Assembly: GCA_025408445.1 (NCBI GenBank)
Contig: JANYIZ010000176.1
Location: 1 to 46,505, forward strand
DNA: 46,505 bases
Reading direction: 5' to 3'
DNA from: Frigoribacterium sp.
Lineage (GTDB): Bacteria; Actinomycetota; Actinomycetes; Actinomycetales; Microbacteriaceae
Shown: in pieces, positions 8,920-17,579 of the stretch
How the letters are laid out: each line of letters opens with the position of its first letter
Numbering within the stretch: position 1 is the stretch's first letter
The notes under the pieces: model-generated
The model's database searches: none
Told to the model about the DNA's origin: nothing
The model's input: only the letters and a program-made list of their open reading frames with translations
Position numbers and translations under genes: made by a program

Positions 8920-9942
8920 ATGAGCGGCCCCTCTCGAACTCCTGCGACGTTGCCCTTGGCTCTGGCATCTACGCTGCGGTCAGAATTTTGCCTTCGCGCG
9001 GAAACGGTCGAGCTCGTCTCAGGGGGGTTCGACCCCGCCGCCACCCTGTGGCGAATCGTTGACGAGGGCGGTCGAGGTTGGGCTGTGAAAGCAACCCAAC
9101 GCGACTGTCGCTACGGGCTCGCTCTCGCATCCGCTGTGTCCCGCGACGGCTTTACCGGTGTCGTCGCACCTCGACTGACACGAGCTCAAATGCCCTGGAG
9201 CGAAACGGGGAAGTCCTTTGTCTCGGTAAGCCGATGGATTGACGGTGATGACGCGATGGCAACCGGCCTCAGACCCGACCAGTGGGGTGACCTGGGAATG
9301 ATTCTCAGAGTTGTGCACGAACACCGCCCACCTCGATCCATCACCCCGGTTCGAAGCGGGATTAAGCGAACTGGCCAAAACGGCCGAAGTCGATTCAGGA
9401 AGCTCGACCAGTACTTCACTTCGCTCCGATTTCAAGGAAATACGGAGGATGATCCCGAGGCCGAAAGCCTCACGGACCTCTGGCGCGGACATCGTTCTCG
9501 TTTGACACGGCTCGACCGAATGGCGCGAGAGCTCAAAGCGTTGCGGACTCCCGCTCCTCGCGTTCCCTGCCACGGTGACCCGCACCTCGGCAATGTGCTG
9601 CTCGATGAGCACGGGCATCCCTGGCTAATCGACCTCGACGAGGCGACAACTGCCCACCGAGAGGTCGACATGGTTTTGATTGAGCTCGGCGTGCTTCCGC
9701 GTCGACCAATCCGCCCTGCTGATCGTGACGCTTTTTGGAGCGGCTACGGAGCGTTCGACCTCGACGAGACACGCCTCGCCCGGTTCGGATGCATTCGCGC
9801 GTTGGAAGATGTAACCAGCGTGTTTCGCTCGCTCATCACGAGTTCAGACGTCGCGGAAATGGATAGCCTGCGTGCCACCCTCCACGACCTCCTCGGCCCG
9901 AAGGGCCTGATCGCGCTCGTCGAAGAGCGCTTCGGCGACTAG
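8920..9942 (+). CDS. Aminoglycoside-phosphotransferase-fold (APH/choline-kinase-like) kinase
   Basis: 340 residues. The kinase core is clear: CHGDPHLGNVLL with the Brenner HGD at about residues 218-220 (catalytic Asp and metal-binding Asn), followed by LIDLDEA near 237-242, the magnesium-binding acidic motif. The N-lobe is divergent, with WAVKATQ probably carrying the ATP lysine. The family phosphorylates small molecules such as sugars, amino alcohols or antibiotics, so resistance should not be assumed. The gene is divergent from the sugar importer, so a sugar substrate is a reasonable inference. GGAGAA before the ATG supports the start. Confidence 0.75.
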   Translation: MSGPSRTPATLPLALASTLRSEFCLRAETVELVSGGFDPAATLWRIVDEGGRGWAVKATQRDCRYGLALASAVSRDGFTGVVAPRLTRAQMPWSETGKSFVSVSRWIDGDDAMATGLRPDQWGDLGMILRVVHEHRPPRSITPVRSGIKRTGQNGRSRFRKLDQYFTSLRFQGNTEDDPEAESLTDLWRGHRSRLTRLDRMARELKALRTPAPRVPCHGDPHLGNVLLDEHGHPWLIDLDEATTAHREVDMVLIELGVLPRRPIRPADRDAFWSGYGAFDLDETRLARFGCIRALEDVTSVFRSLITSSDVAEMDSLRATLHDLLGPKGLIALVEERFGD

Positions 9943-9982
9943 TAATACCCCTCCGGCGAGAAACTACTCGACAAACAGGGTG

Positions 9983-9997
9983 CCGCAGCCGCTGCGG
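9983..9997. terminator. Small GC hairpin after the phosphotransferase gene
   Basis: CCGCAG-CCG-CTGCGG forms a six-base-pair stem 41 bases past the phosphotransferase stop. No T-run follows, as is usual in high-GC actinobacteria. It is a plausible terminator for that gene. Confidence 0.35.
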
Positions 9998-10055
9998 GGT
10001 AGATCCGGGTATGCAGGCCACACCCACAGGGCGATGAATCGGGACGCTCTTGGGT

Positions 10056-10092
10056 ATTCGTGGATCAAATCACGGTTCACTGGTCCACGAAT
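10056..10092. repeat. Inverted repeat in convergent gap
   Basis: ATTCGTGGA (10056-10064) and TCCACGAAT (10084-10092) are perfect nine-base inverted arms separated by 19 bases. The element lies between the converging phosphotransferase gene and metI. It may be a bidirectional terminator or a recognition site; the loop is long for a simple terminator. Confidence 0.4.
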
Positions 10093-10137
10093 TCAGGACG
10101 GAGTTCGAGCCAAGCGGCGAACAGCGCACATCGAACA

Positions 10138-10161
10138 GCTGACCCGCGAGAGCCGGTCAGC
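10138..10161 (-). terminator. Hairpin over the metI stop codon
   Basis: GCTGACC (10138-10144) and GGTCAGC (10155-10161) form a perfect seven-base-pair stem with a ten-base loop. The right arm includes the metI stop codon, so the met operon probably ends here. No U-tract follows. Confidence 0.4.
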
Positions 10162-10843
10162 GATGGTTCAGCCGCCGCACCACAGCACCCGCAATGAGCT
10201 GCACGACCTGCACGATCACGATCAAGATGATGATCGTCACCACCAGGTAGGGGATGCTGTATCGCTGATAGCCGTAGCGGATGGCGATGTCGCCGATTCC
10301 GCCACCCCCGATGGTTCCGGCGATAGCCGAGTAGTTGATCATCGAGATGACGGATGTCGAGAGTCCGAGCACAATTGCCGGGCGGGCCTCGGCGAGCAGC
10401 ACCTTCCCGATGATCGTTCCGCGACGGGCACCGAGTGACTTTGCCGCCTCCACGAGTCCCTCGTCGACCTCCCGGAGCGCGATCTCCACGAGGCGGGCGA
10501 AGAAGGGGATGGCGGCGACAGTGAGTGGCACAGCGGCAGCGACTGATCCGATCGATGAGCCGACGATAGCGCGGGACACCGGAATGAGCAGCACCATGAG
10601 GATGATGAACGGCAGCGATCTTCCGACGTTCACCAGAAAGCCGAGCACCGCGTGGATGACCGCTCCGAGGCGGGGCGAACGGAACGGTTCGGAGATGATG
10701 CCACCGGTATCGGTACCGACGAGCACCACTCCGACCGCGAGCCCGAAGACGATGGTGAAGACCAGCGCGATCCCGACCATCTGGCCGGTCTCCGCGAGAG
10801 CCTGCAGCAGGATGGCGGGCATAGCCGACCAGTCGGTGATCAT
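10157..10843 (-). CDS. metI: Methionine-type ABC transporter permease MetI
   Basis: 228 residues with five or six TM helices, the normal size of MetI. The start is the ATG at 10843-10841, which overlaps the metN stop in an ATGA arrangement, so the two are translationally coupled. The EAA loop LREVDEGLVEAAKSLGA (about residues 118-134) contacts MetN. The late segment SAIAGTIGGGGIGDIAIRYGY is the characteristic MetI signature. Together with MetN and MetQ it forms an importer for methionine (D or L) or related sulphur compounds. It is the last gene of the metQ-metN-metI operon. Confidence 0.92.
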   Translation of the reverse strand: MITDWSAMPAILLQALAETGQMVGIALVFTIVFGLAVGVVLVGTDTGGIISEPFRSPRLGAVIHAVLGFLVNVGRSLPFIILMVLLIPVSRAIVGSSIGSVAAAVPLTVAAIPFFARLVEIALREVDEGLVEAAKSLGARRGTIIGKVLLAEARPAIVLGLSTSVISMINYSAIAGTIGGGGIGDIAIRYGYQRYSIPYLVVTIIILIVIVQVVQLIAGAVVRRLNHR

Positions 10844-11886
10844 GCGCCCGCTTCCCTGACTTCCGCGGACAGGGAACCGGCGCACAGGACCCCAGCGGAC
10901 AGGACCTCGACGAACAGGCCGCTGTCGCGGAGTCGGGTGATTGGCGCAGAGTTGCGGTCGGCGTTGCCGGGGAGTTCCAGCCTCATCCGCCCGACTCGTG
11001 TACCGCCGACGACCTCGACCGCGGCACCGAGGATGTTCACATCGATCCCGAACTCGCGCGATAGCTTTGCGACGATCGGCTCCTCGGCCAGCTGCCCCGC
11101 ATACATGATCTCGATCACCGTGTTGCCCTGGGCACCCATGCTCTCACCGAGTGGGAAAAGCGCGTGCGAGATCTTTGAGCCCGCGGTGTTGAGGAGGTCG
11201 ATGATGTTGCCGCTCTCGACTATTCGCCCGGCTTCGAGGAGGGCCGCGGAGTGGCAGATGCGTTTCACGACCTCCATCTCGTGGGTGATGAGCAGCACGG
11301 TCAGCCCGAGCTGCACGTTGAGGTCTTTCACCAGCTCAAGGATGGAATCCGTGGTTTCCGGATCGAGCGAGCTCGTCGCCTCGTCTGAGAGCAGCACCTT
11401 CGGGTTACCCGCGAGCGCTCGTGCGATACCCACCCGCTGCTTCTGGCCGCCGGAGAGCTGCGAAGGGAACGCGGATGCCCGATCCGCCAGTCCCACGAGG
11501 TCGAGGATCTCTGCGGCTCTCGTGCGTCGGGCAGCGCGGGGCACACCGGTGATCTCGAGTCCGAACTCCACGTTCTGCTGCACTGTGCGCGAAGCGAGGA
11601 GGTTGAAGTGCTGGAAGATCATGCCGATGCCGTGCCTCGCGGCGCGCAGCCCACCGTCGGACAGTTTCGCCAGGTCCTGGCCATCGACGAGGATGCTGCC
11701 GCTCGTCGGTCGCTCGAGCAGGTTGACACAGCGGATCAGCGTCGACTTGCCCGCGCCGCTCTGGCCGACTACTCCGAAGATCTCCCCGCGTTTTACGGTG
11801 AGATCGATGCCGCGGAGGGCCTCGACCGGCGAGCTGTTCGCTCGCCGGTCGGGGTACACCTTATAGAGGTCGCTTATCTCGATCAC
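10840..11886 (-). CDS. metN: Methionine-type ABC transporter ATPase MetN
   Basis: 348 residues. The ATPase domain has Walker A GQSGAGKST at about 41-49, the signature LSGGQKQRVGIARAL, a Walker B LLSDEATSSLDP (with Ser before the usual DEAT context) and the switch His in LLITHEMEV. About 100 residues follow, consistent with the NIL regulatory domain that binds methionine and inhibits transport in MetN. Unusually, the very C-terminal residues (after about 320) are a low-complexity stretch of LSAGVL/GSLSAEV repeats, probably a local duplication. Start at the ATG 33 bases after the metQ stop. Confidence 0.92.
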   Translation of the reverse strand: MIEISDLYKVYPDRRANSSPVEALRGIDLTVKRGEIFGVVGQSGAGKSTLIRCVNLLERPTSGSILVDGQDLAKLSDGGLRAARHGIGMIFQHFNLLASRTVQQNVEFGLEITGVPRAARRTRAAEILDLVGLADRASAFPSQLSGGQKQRVGIARALAGNPKVLLSDEATSSLDPETTDSILELVKDLNVQLGLTVLLITHEMEVVKRICHSAALLEAGRIVESGNIIDLLNTAGSKISHALFPLGESMGAQGNTVIEIMYAGQLAEEPIVAKLSREFGIDVNILGAAVEVVGGTRVGRMRLELPGNADRNSAPITRLRDSGLFVEVLSAGVLCAGSLSAEVREAGA

Positions 11887-11919
11887 GAATTTGCTCTGCT
11901 GCTCAGTTACGAGAGGGGA

Positions 11920-12759
11920 TTATTCGGCCGGCCCGCTTGCTGAGGTAATAAGTCCCTTGTATTGCTTGTTGATGTAGGCCTGGGTCTCGGGCGAGGTCAG
12001 CACTTTGTATAGCGCTTGGATGCTCGGGTCGCTGACGTGGCCCTTCTTGGTGGCGAGCAGGTTCGTGTACTTAGTGCCCTCAACGCTCTCCTTGTAGATC
12101 TGTTCGCTGCCGGTGAGTCCGGCCGGGAGTGCGTAGGTGAGGTTGACGATGCCGGCGACGTTTTCGTCGATTGCGCGGGGGAGAGTTGCGGCATCCAGTT
12201 CCTGAAACTTCAGGTTCTTCGGGTTGGTGGCGATATCGCCGATGACACCGGTCGCGCCAGCCTTGACGGTGATCAGGCCCGCTTTTTGCAGGAGGTTGAG
12301 TGAGCGGAGTTCATTGGGAAGGTCGCTCGGGATTGAGATGGTGTCGCCATTCTTGATCTGGCTCACCTTGGTGATCTTCTTCGAATAGAGAGCGAGCGCG
12401 GGGAAGTAGACCTTGCCGACGGGCACGATATCGGTTCCGTTGGCCTTGTTGAAGTTGGTCAAGAAGGGAAGGTGCTGGTAGAGGTTCGCGTCAATAGAGC
12501 CATCCTGCAGCGCCGAGTTCGGGGTGGTGTAGTCGGTGAACGACGTCACTTGGATCTCGATGCCCGCCTTCTTGGCCTGGCCGCTCGATGCGACGTACTT
12601 GAGGACTTCGTCGGCGGGGAACGTGGCGCCGACCTTGACTGTCGTGATGTTCTTTACCGCATTCGTTGACACGGGAGAAGAGGTGGTGGCGCACCCGGTC
12701 GCGATGAGCGCGATGGTCGTCGCGGCGATGCCTACGGCAAAAATTCGGGTTTTCAACAC
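11920..12759 (-). CDS. metQ: Methionine-type substrate-binding lipoprotein MetQ (NlpA family)
   Basis: 279 residues. A signal peptide with a lipobox IATGC gives a lipid-anchored Cys at about residue 23. The mature domain has VKVGATFPADEVLKYV and LYQHLPFL, the latter a hallmark of NlpA/MetQ proteins (DANLYQHLPFL). Later IPSDLPNELRSL and a C-terminal QAYINKQYKG match the family. It captures methionine or a related compound outside the membrane for MetNI. The start is GTG at 12759 or the adjacent TTG at 12756. TAGGAG upstream suits either, with better spacing for TTG. It is first in the operon and divergent from the flavin monooxygenase. Confidence 0.9.
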   Translation of the reverse strand: MLKTRIFAVGIAATTIALIATGCATTSSPVSTNAVKNITTVKVGATFPADEVLKYVASSGQAKKAGIEIQVTSFTDYTTPNSALQDGSIDANLYQHLPFLTNFNKANGTDIVPVGKVYFPALALYSKKITKVSQIKNGDTISIPSDLPNELRSLNLLQKAGLITVKAGATGVIGDIATNPKNLKFQELDAATLPRAIDENVAGIVNLTYALPAGLTGSEQIYKESVEGTKYTNLLATKKGHVSDPSIQALYKVLTSPETQAYINKQYKGLITSASGPAE

Positions 12760-12865
12760 GGGGCTCCTAGGGATTTACGGTAACGAGCTGAGATTGCGGA
12801 CAGGCGCTGATCACTGACAACCGCTGACGATACAGACCCCCTGCTGCGTCGTCCAAAACGATGTT

Positions 12866-12879
12866 GCGTAGAGCTACGC
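12866..12879. promoter_or_regulatory. Palindrome between divergent metQ and monooxygenase genes
   Basis: GCGTAG-AG-CTACGC is a perfect inverted repeat with six-base arms and a two-base centre. It lies 43 bases before the likely monooxygenase start and 107 bases from metQ. Its position suits a shared operator for the divergent genes, perhaps responding to sulphur supply. The binding protein is unknown. Confidence 0.4.
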
Positions 12880-12921
12880 CGTGTGACGAAGTTGTGGGTC
12901 GCGGGCACCAGACTTGAGGTT

Positions 12922-14286
12922 ATGGCTACACCGCTGCACTTTTCTGCCTTTGTCATGAACACGAATTCACATATTCAGCACGGGCTGTGGCGGCATCCGT
13001 CAGCCCAGCAGGCCGACTTCAACGACGTGAACCTCTGGATCACGCTCGCGAAGAAACTCGAGGCCGGCAACTTCGACGCCATCTTCTTCGCGGATGTCGT
13101 CGGGCTCTATGGTCCCGTCAACGGCTCGTATGAGGTGAATGCGCGCGAGGGTCTTCAGATTCCGTCGAATGATCCGTCGGTGCTGCTCTCGGCGCTGGCG
13201 GTGTCGACAGATCGGCTCGGTCTCGCGTTCACGAGTTCGATCATCCAGGCGCACCCCTTCGAGTTCGCCCGCCGCGTGTCGACGCTCGACCATATCTCGA
13301 ACGGACGGATCGGCTGGAACGTCGTCACGAGCTCGCTCGAGAATTCTGCCCGCAACTTCGGGATGGACCGCCTGATCGAGCACGACGAGCGCTACCGCTG
13401 GGCCCAGGAATACATGGATGTCGTCTACAAGCTGTGGGAGGGATCGTGGGATGACGGTGCACTGCTCAAAGATCGGGCTAACAGTATCTACGCCGACCAC
13501 ACGAAGATCCACAAGATCAATCACCGGGGGGAGCGGTACAGCGTCGAGGGTCCGCACCTGCCGTCGCCGTCGCTGCAGCGCACGCCGATGATCTTCCAGG
13601 CCGGGGCATCACCGGCCGGTCGCGCCTTCGCGGCCCGTAACGCGGAGGGGGTCTTCCTGCTCTCGCCGACCCCCGAGATCGCGAAGAAAGACATCGACGC
13701 CACTCGAGCACTCGCCGTCGAGGCCGGGCGCAACCCCCGCGACATCCAGTTTCTGCAGGGGCTGACCTTCATCGTCGGTTCGACCGAGGAGGAGGCGAAG
13801 CGCAATGAGGAAGAGATCGACAGCTACATCTCGACGGATGGATTCCTCGCCCACATCAACATCGGATTGGACCAGGAGACGGGCACACCGCTTGACCCGG
13901 ACATGCCGCTGAAGGACATCAAGCAAGAGGGAGGCCTGAGCCACATCGCCTGGCTGCGCCAGACCATGACCGACCGCGAACCAACGGTGCGGGACCTTGC
14001 ACAGATCACCGCGAGGGTGCGCGGACGTTTCGTCGGGACCCCGGAGCAGATCGCCGATCGCCTCGAGGAGTTCCAGCGCGCCGGGGTTGATGGCATCAAC
14101 GTAATGAACTGGACGATTCCCGGTTCGTACGACATCTTCATCGACGAGGTCATGCCGACGCTCGCCAAGCGCGGACTGGTGAAGGATGAGCCGTCCACCG
14201 GCACGTTGCGCAGCCGCTTCAGCGGCCAAGACGAGCTGCTGCCGACCCACTACGGCCGGCAGTTCCGGGGCGCTTTCAGCCACTGA
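12922..14286 (+). CDS. FMN-dependent monooxygenase, NtaA/SnaA/DszA family
   Basis: 454 residues with the luciferase-like TIM-barrel fold. The N-terminus HFSAFVMNTNSHIQHGLWR is typical of the family, and SNGRIGWNVVTS (about residues 129-140) is its most recognisable motif. GRAFAARNAEGVF also fits. These enzymes use FMNH2 from a partner reductase plus oxygen to cleave C-S, C-N or ring bonds (NTA, dibenzothiophene sulfone, S-alkyl cysteines). The ATG at 12922 is chosen because family homology begins there; an in-frame GTG at 12883 is possible. Its divergence from metQNI suggests that it opens an imported organosulphur compound, which is an inference. No reductase gene is adjacent. Confidence 0.88.
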   Translation: MATPLHFSAFVMNTNSHIQHGLWRHPSAQQADFNDVNLWITLAKKLEAGNFDAIFFADVVGLYGPVNGSYEVNAREGLQIPSNDPSVLLSALAVSTDRLGLAFTSSIIQAHPFEFARRVSTLDHISNGRIGWNVVTSSLENSARNFGMDRLIEHDERYRWAQEYMDVVYKLWEGSWDDGALLKDRANSIYADHTKIHKINHRGERYSVEGPHLPSPSLQRTPMIFQAGASPAGRAFAARNAEGVFLLSPTPEIAKKDIDATRALAVEAGRNPRDIQFLQGLTFIVGSTEEEAKRNEEEIDSYISTDGFLAHINIGLDQETGTPLDPDMPLKDIKQEGGLSHIAWLRQTMTDREPTVRDLAQITARVRGRFVGTPEQIADRLEEFQRAGVDGINVMNWTIPGSYDIFIDEVMPTLAKRGLVKDEPSTGTLRSRFSGQDELLPTHYGRQFRGAFSH

Positions 14287-14312
14287 CGGCAGCTGCACCA
14301 GATGATTGAGGA

Positions 14313-14327
14313 CTCTCGGGACGAGAG
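14313..14327 (+). terminator. Hairpin after the monooxygenase gene
   Basis: CTCTCG-GGA-CGAGAG forms a perfect six-base-pair stem with a tight loop 27 bases after the stop codon. It is a plausible terminator. The remaining gap to 14499 shows nothing else that I can support. Confidence 0.35.
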
Positions 14328-14499
14328 ATGGTCGAGCGCGCGTGGTGCATTCACGTGGTCGTAGCGGTGGGCTTTCGCCGACCCAGCATCCGCCTTTGCT
14401 GTCAATCGCTCGGCGAACGAGTGAGGCACGGGCGGGAGCGACTTAGGCTTGCCCGACCACCCTCGCGCCAGAGACAACAGCTCTCGGATCGGAACGACA

Positions 14500-16044
14500 A
14501 TGACGTTACTCCTCAAGCCCGGTACCGACTGGCATACTGTCACCGACACCTCACGGCGCCTCGCGCCCGAAGCCTTCGACAGCGATCGAATCCGCAACCT
14601 CATCGGGGGTGACTGGCGTTCTGTTGGCACCACGGGCGAGCACGTCAGTCCGGTCGACCAGTCACCGATCCTCGGGCCCCCGCGGGTGGACCACGATACC
14701 GCCGTCGCCGCCGTGGCCGACGCTGTTCGCCAGCACCGGGAGTGGGCCACCGTACCGCTTGACGACAGGGTCGCGAGGGTCAGGGCCGCTCTCGACGGGC
14801 TTCGTGACAGCCGCGGCGCGATCGCGATGCTGCTGGTCTGGGAGATCGGAAAGCCCTGGAAGATCGCGTGTGCGGACATCGACCGTTGCATCGAGGGTGT
14901 GGAGTGGTACCTCGGGCAGATCGGACGGCAACTTGAGGGTCGGCGACCCCTGTCGGGCCCGGTCTCGAACATCGCATCATGGAACTATCCGCTGAGCGTT
15001 CTGGTGCACGCCGAGCTCGTGCAACTGCTGGCGGGCAATGCGGTCATTGCCAAGACTCCCTCACAGGGCGGCTTTCACGCACTTACGCTGGCGCACGCGA
15101 TGATGGCACGTGCCGGCCTCCCCGTTACGCTGCTGTCCGGCGTAGGGGCCGAGCTGGCGGATGCTCTCGTCTCCTCACCGGATCTCGGCGCACTCGCATT
15201 CGTGGGTGGGAGGTCGAATGGGCGCGCGGCGGCCATGACCCTCGCAAATTTCGATAAGCGACACATTCTGGAGCAGGAAGGGTTGAACGCCTGGGGTATT
15301 TGGGACTACTCGAATTGGGATGAGCTCGCACCAATCCTCCGCAAGGGCTTCGAGTACGCCAAACAGCGCTGCACGGCCTACCCCCGCTATGTGGTGCAAC
15401 GGCGACTATTTCCGGCGTTCCTCGAGATGTACCTGGAGATGATCGGAAACCTTCGGTTCGGGCATCCGCTGGCTGTCGAGGATGCAGCAGACGACCTGCC
15501 GGATCTCGAGTTCGGTCCCGTGATCCAGAAAGTCAAGGCCACCGATTTGCGAGCCCAGTACGACGAGGCGATAACGATGGGTGGTATCCCGCTCTATCAC
15601 GGGGATCTGTCCAAGGGAAAGTTCCTGCCAGGGCAGGACGTCGCCGCCTACGTCGCGCCGGCCTGTGTGCTCGAGCCACCTCGAGCATGGTCCCTGCACC
15701 ACTCGGAGCCATTCGGACCGATCGACTCCATTGTCTTGGTCGACACCGAGGCGGAATTCATCGCCGCGATGAATGTCTCGAACGGCAGTTTGGTCTCCTC
15801 TGTCGCAACGGATGACCGTGCGTTCGCCGCGCGCGTGCGGGAAGAAGTGCATTCCTTCAAGTTCGGCATCAACCGCGCTCGTTCCCGTGGTGACCGGGAA
15901 GAGGTGTTCGGTGGTCGCGGTGCCTCGTGGCGTGGCGCATTCGTTGGCGGGGACCTGCTCGTGGACTCCGTCACCGAAGGCGAACGGCCGCTGTTCGGAA
16001 ACTTCGTCGACGGGTCACGGTATCCGGACACGCTTGACGGCTGA
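14500..16044 (+). CDS. Aldehyde dehydrogenase-superfamily protein with atypical active-site motif
   Basis: 514 residues, the usual ALDH length. The oxyanion-hole Asn is in ASWNYPLS (about residue 166), the NAD-site lysine region is AVIAKTP, and a catalytic-type Cys appears in KQRCTA. HSEPFGP matches the usual E-x-FGP cofactor motif. The normally conserved ELGG segment reads EQEGLNAWG, keeping a first Glu but losing the double Gly. This may affect the general base or coenzyme position. The family oxidises aldehydes with NAD(P). The ATG at 14500 is preferred over an in-frame ATG at 14449. The role relative to the monooxygenase upstream is unproven. Confidence 0.8.
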   Translation: MTLLLKPGTDWHTVTDTSRRLAPEAFDSDRIRNLIGGDWRSVGTTGEHVSPVDQSPILGPPRVDHDTAVAAVADAVRQHREWATVPLDDRVARVRAALDGLRDSRGAIAMLLVWEIGKPWKIACADIDRCIEGVEWYLGQIGRQLEGRRPLSGPVSNIASWNYPLSVLVHAELVQLLAGNAVIAKTPSQGGFHALTLAHAMMARAGLPVTLLSGVGAELADALVSSPDLGALAFVGGRSNGRAAAMTLANFDKRHILEQEGLNAWGIWDYSNWDELAPILRKGFEYAKQRCTAYPRYVVQRRLFPAFLEMYLEMIGNLRFGHPLAVEDAADDLPDLEFGPVIQKVKATDLRAQYDEAITMGGIPLYHGDLSKGKFLPGQDVAAYVAPACVLEPPRAWSLHHSEPFGPIDSIVLVDTEAEFIAAMNVSNGSLVSSVATDDRAFAARVREEVHSFKFGINRARSRGDREEVFGGRGASWRGAFVGGDLLVDSVTEGERPLFGNFVDGSRYPDTLDG

Positions 16045-16080
16045 CGTTGGGCTTGTGCACTTGTCGCTGATGCAACCAAT

Positions 16081-16097
16081 ATGGTCTGGTGAACCAT
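16081..16097. promoter_or_regulatory. Inverted repeat upstream of the kinase-led cluster
   Basis: ATGGT and ACCAT arms flank a seven-base centre, resembling the TGGT-n-ACCA layout of many GntR-type operators. It lies about 235 bases before the ribokinase-like gene in a 289-base gap that holds no credible gene. No regulator gene is linked, so this is tentative. Confidence 0.25.
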
Positions 16098-16333
16098 CGT
16101 CACACCCGGATAATTTCAGGCAGCTTTCGACAAATGCGTGAACATCGGATGGGGAATGGTGCGCCCAGACGACCTTCCCGGCATGGTGCAGGTATGGGTC
16201 AGGGTGCGCAGGCAGCCAGGCTGTTCTGCGATCGCATTTCGGGCGAGCCAACATCCGCGGGGCGGGTCATGACCCTTCCGGTGAACCTCGTTGTTCGCCA
16301 GTCAACAGCCACACCACGGGAGATGAAGCGCTC

Positions 16334-17335
16334 ATGAACGGTTCTGTTGAAATGCCCCATTCCACCGCTGGCCGAGGGGGAGTGATTGTGGTGGGAAGCG
16401 TGACGGTCGACGTGACCACCTTCTCGAGACGGCTTCCCCTCCGCGGTGAAACGATTCTCGGCGACGACGTCACTCTGGTTCTCGGCGGTAAAGGGGCGAA
16501 TCAGGCTGTCGCTGCGGCCCGGGCTGGTGCCCGCTCCGCACTGGTGGGGTGTGTCGGTTCTGACGCCTTCCAGTCCCTGGTACTGGAGGGGCTTCGCTCA
16601 GAAGGAATTGAGCTTGACCACGTCAGTGTGATGCCGGGCGCAACTGGCGTCGCCCAAATTCGAGTGGATGCGAGCGGCGAGAACGACATCGTGATCGTAC
16701 CGAAGGCAAACGCGCTGCTCGACCTCGACCATGTCAGCGAAGCCATACGCGCCTTGGCTCCAACATCGTCCGTGATGCTCACTCAGCTGGAAATTCCCCT
16801 GCCGACGGCGATGCACGCGATTCGGCGTGCTCGCGCGGCCGGTCTGATCGTGGTGCTCGATCCGGCCCCCGCCGCGACGCTCCCCGATGAGATATGGGCC
16901 AGCATTGACATCGTCACGCCAAACGAGACCGAGGCATCAACGATCACGGGAGTCACGGTGACCGACGCGGAGAGCGCAGCGATGGCTGCGCGATGGTTTC
17001 TCGACCGGGGAACCCGAACAGCGGTCATCACCCTGGCCTCTGCCGGCGCGGTGCTCGTCACTGCCGATGGAAGCACGACATTTGAGGCTGTGCAGGTTGA
17101 AGCGATCGACACGACCGCGGCGGGCGATGCTTTCGCGGGATACCTTGGTGCGGCTCTGGCCGCGGGCGATTCGCTGGAAACGTCCATTATCCGTGCCATG
17201 ACTGCCGGAGCCATCGCGGTCACTCGCCGCGGAGCCTCACCGAGTCTGCCCTTCGCAGCGGAGGTCGACGCCCTGGTCAACCGACCGGCTGTAACTGCGC
17301 CTCCGGATTCCGGCCCACCGCCTGCGACTCAGTGA
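16334..17335 (+). CDS. Ribokinase-like PfkB-family sugar kinase
   Basis: 333 residues. The N-terminal PfkB signature is visible in LGGKGANQAVAAARAGA (about residues 54-70), and the catalytic loop is DTTAAGDAFAGYLGA near 256-270, with the Asp base in GDAF. VTPNETEAS matches the ribokinase branch, in which ATP transfers phosphate to ribose or a similar sugar. A GGGAGATG ribosome site precedes the ATG. It leads a cluster with an M20 hydrolase and an MHS symporter, so its substrate may be a sugar released from an imported nucleoside or conjugate. The substrate is not readable from sequence. Confidence 0.85.
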   Translation: MNGSVEMPHSTAGRGGVIVVGSVTVDVTTFSRRLPLRGETILGDDVTLVLGGKGANQAVAAARAGARSALVGCVGSDAFQSLVLEGLRSEGIELDHVSVMPGATGVAQIRVDASGENDIVIVPKANALLDLDHVSEAIRALAPTSSVMLTQLEIPLPTAMHAIRRARAAGLIVVLDPAPAATLPDEIWASIDIVTPNETEASTITGVTVTDAESAAMAARWFLDRGTRTAVITLASAGAVLVTADGSTTFEAVQVEAIDTTAAGDAFAGYLGAALAAGDSLETSIIRAMTAGAIAVTRRGASPSLPFAAEVDALVNRPAVTAPPDSGPPPATQ

Positions 17336-17512
17336 ACCTGAACCCCTGAATCCTTCACGGTCACCCACGCCCAAATTCAAAAAGCTGAAACTCAAAGAGG
17401 AGCAACGGAGCGAACATCAACGCGCAATCAGAAATGTCAAGAGGGCTCATATTGCTGTGCGGCCGATTGAATCCCCGCGCGGTTATTTGTGGGGCGAGAG
17501 AAGATTTCACCC

Positions 17513-17548
17513 GGGCAAGGGCAAGGGTAGAGGCAAGGGCGCTAGGGG
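17513..17548 (+). other. G-tract cluster (possible G-quadruplex) in the leader of the M20 gene
   Basis: Five runs of three or more G follow each other (17513-15, 17519-21, 17525-27, 17537-39, 17545-48) with short loops of three, three, nine and five bases. This lies on the coding strand 32-67 bases before the likely M20 start, inside the 244-base gap after the ribokinase gene. A GGGCAA unit is repeated. It could fold in mRNA and affect translation. Confidence 0.35.
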
Positions 17549-17579
17549 AATTATCGAGGTGATGAGGGGCCGTGCAAGG

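Noticed and set aside
8920-9942. Antibiotic resistance gene (aminoglycoside phosphotransferase)
   Set aside because: Only the kinase fold is shown. The fold is shared by choline, homoserine and sugar kinases, and the neighbourhood is metabolic.
16089-16337. Small frame before the ribokinase gene
   Set aside because: Overlaps the ribokinase ribosome site and start, and the residues are basic and repetitive with no family signal.
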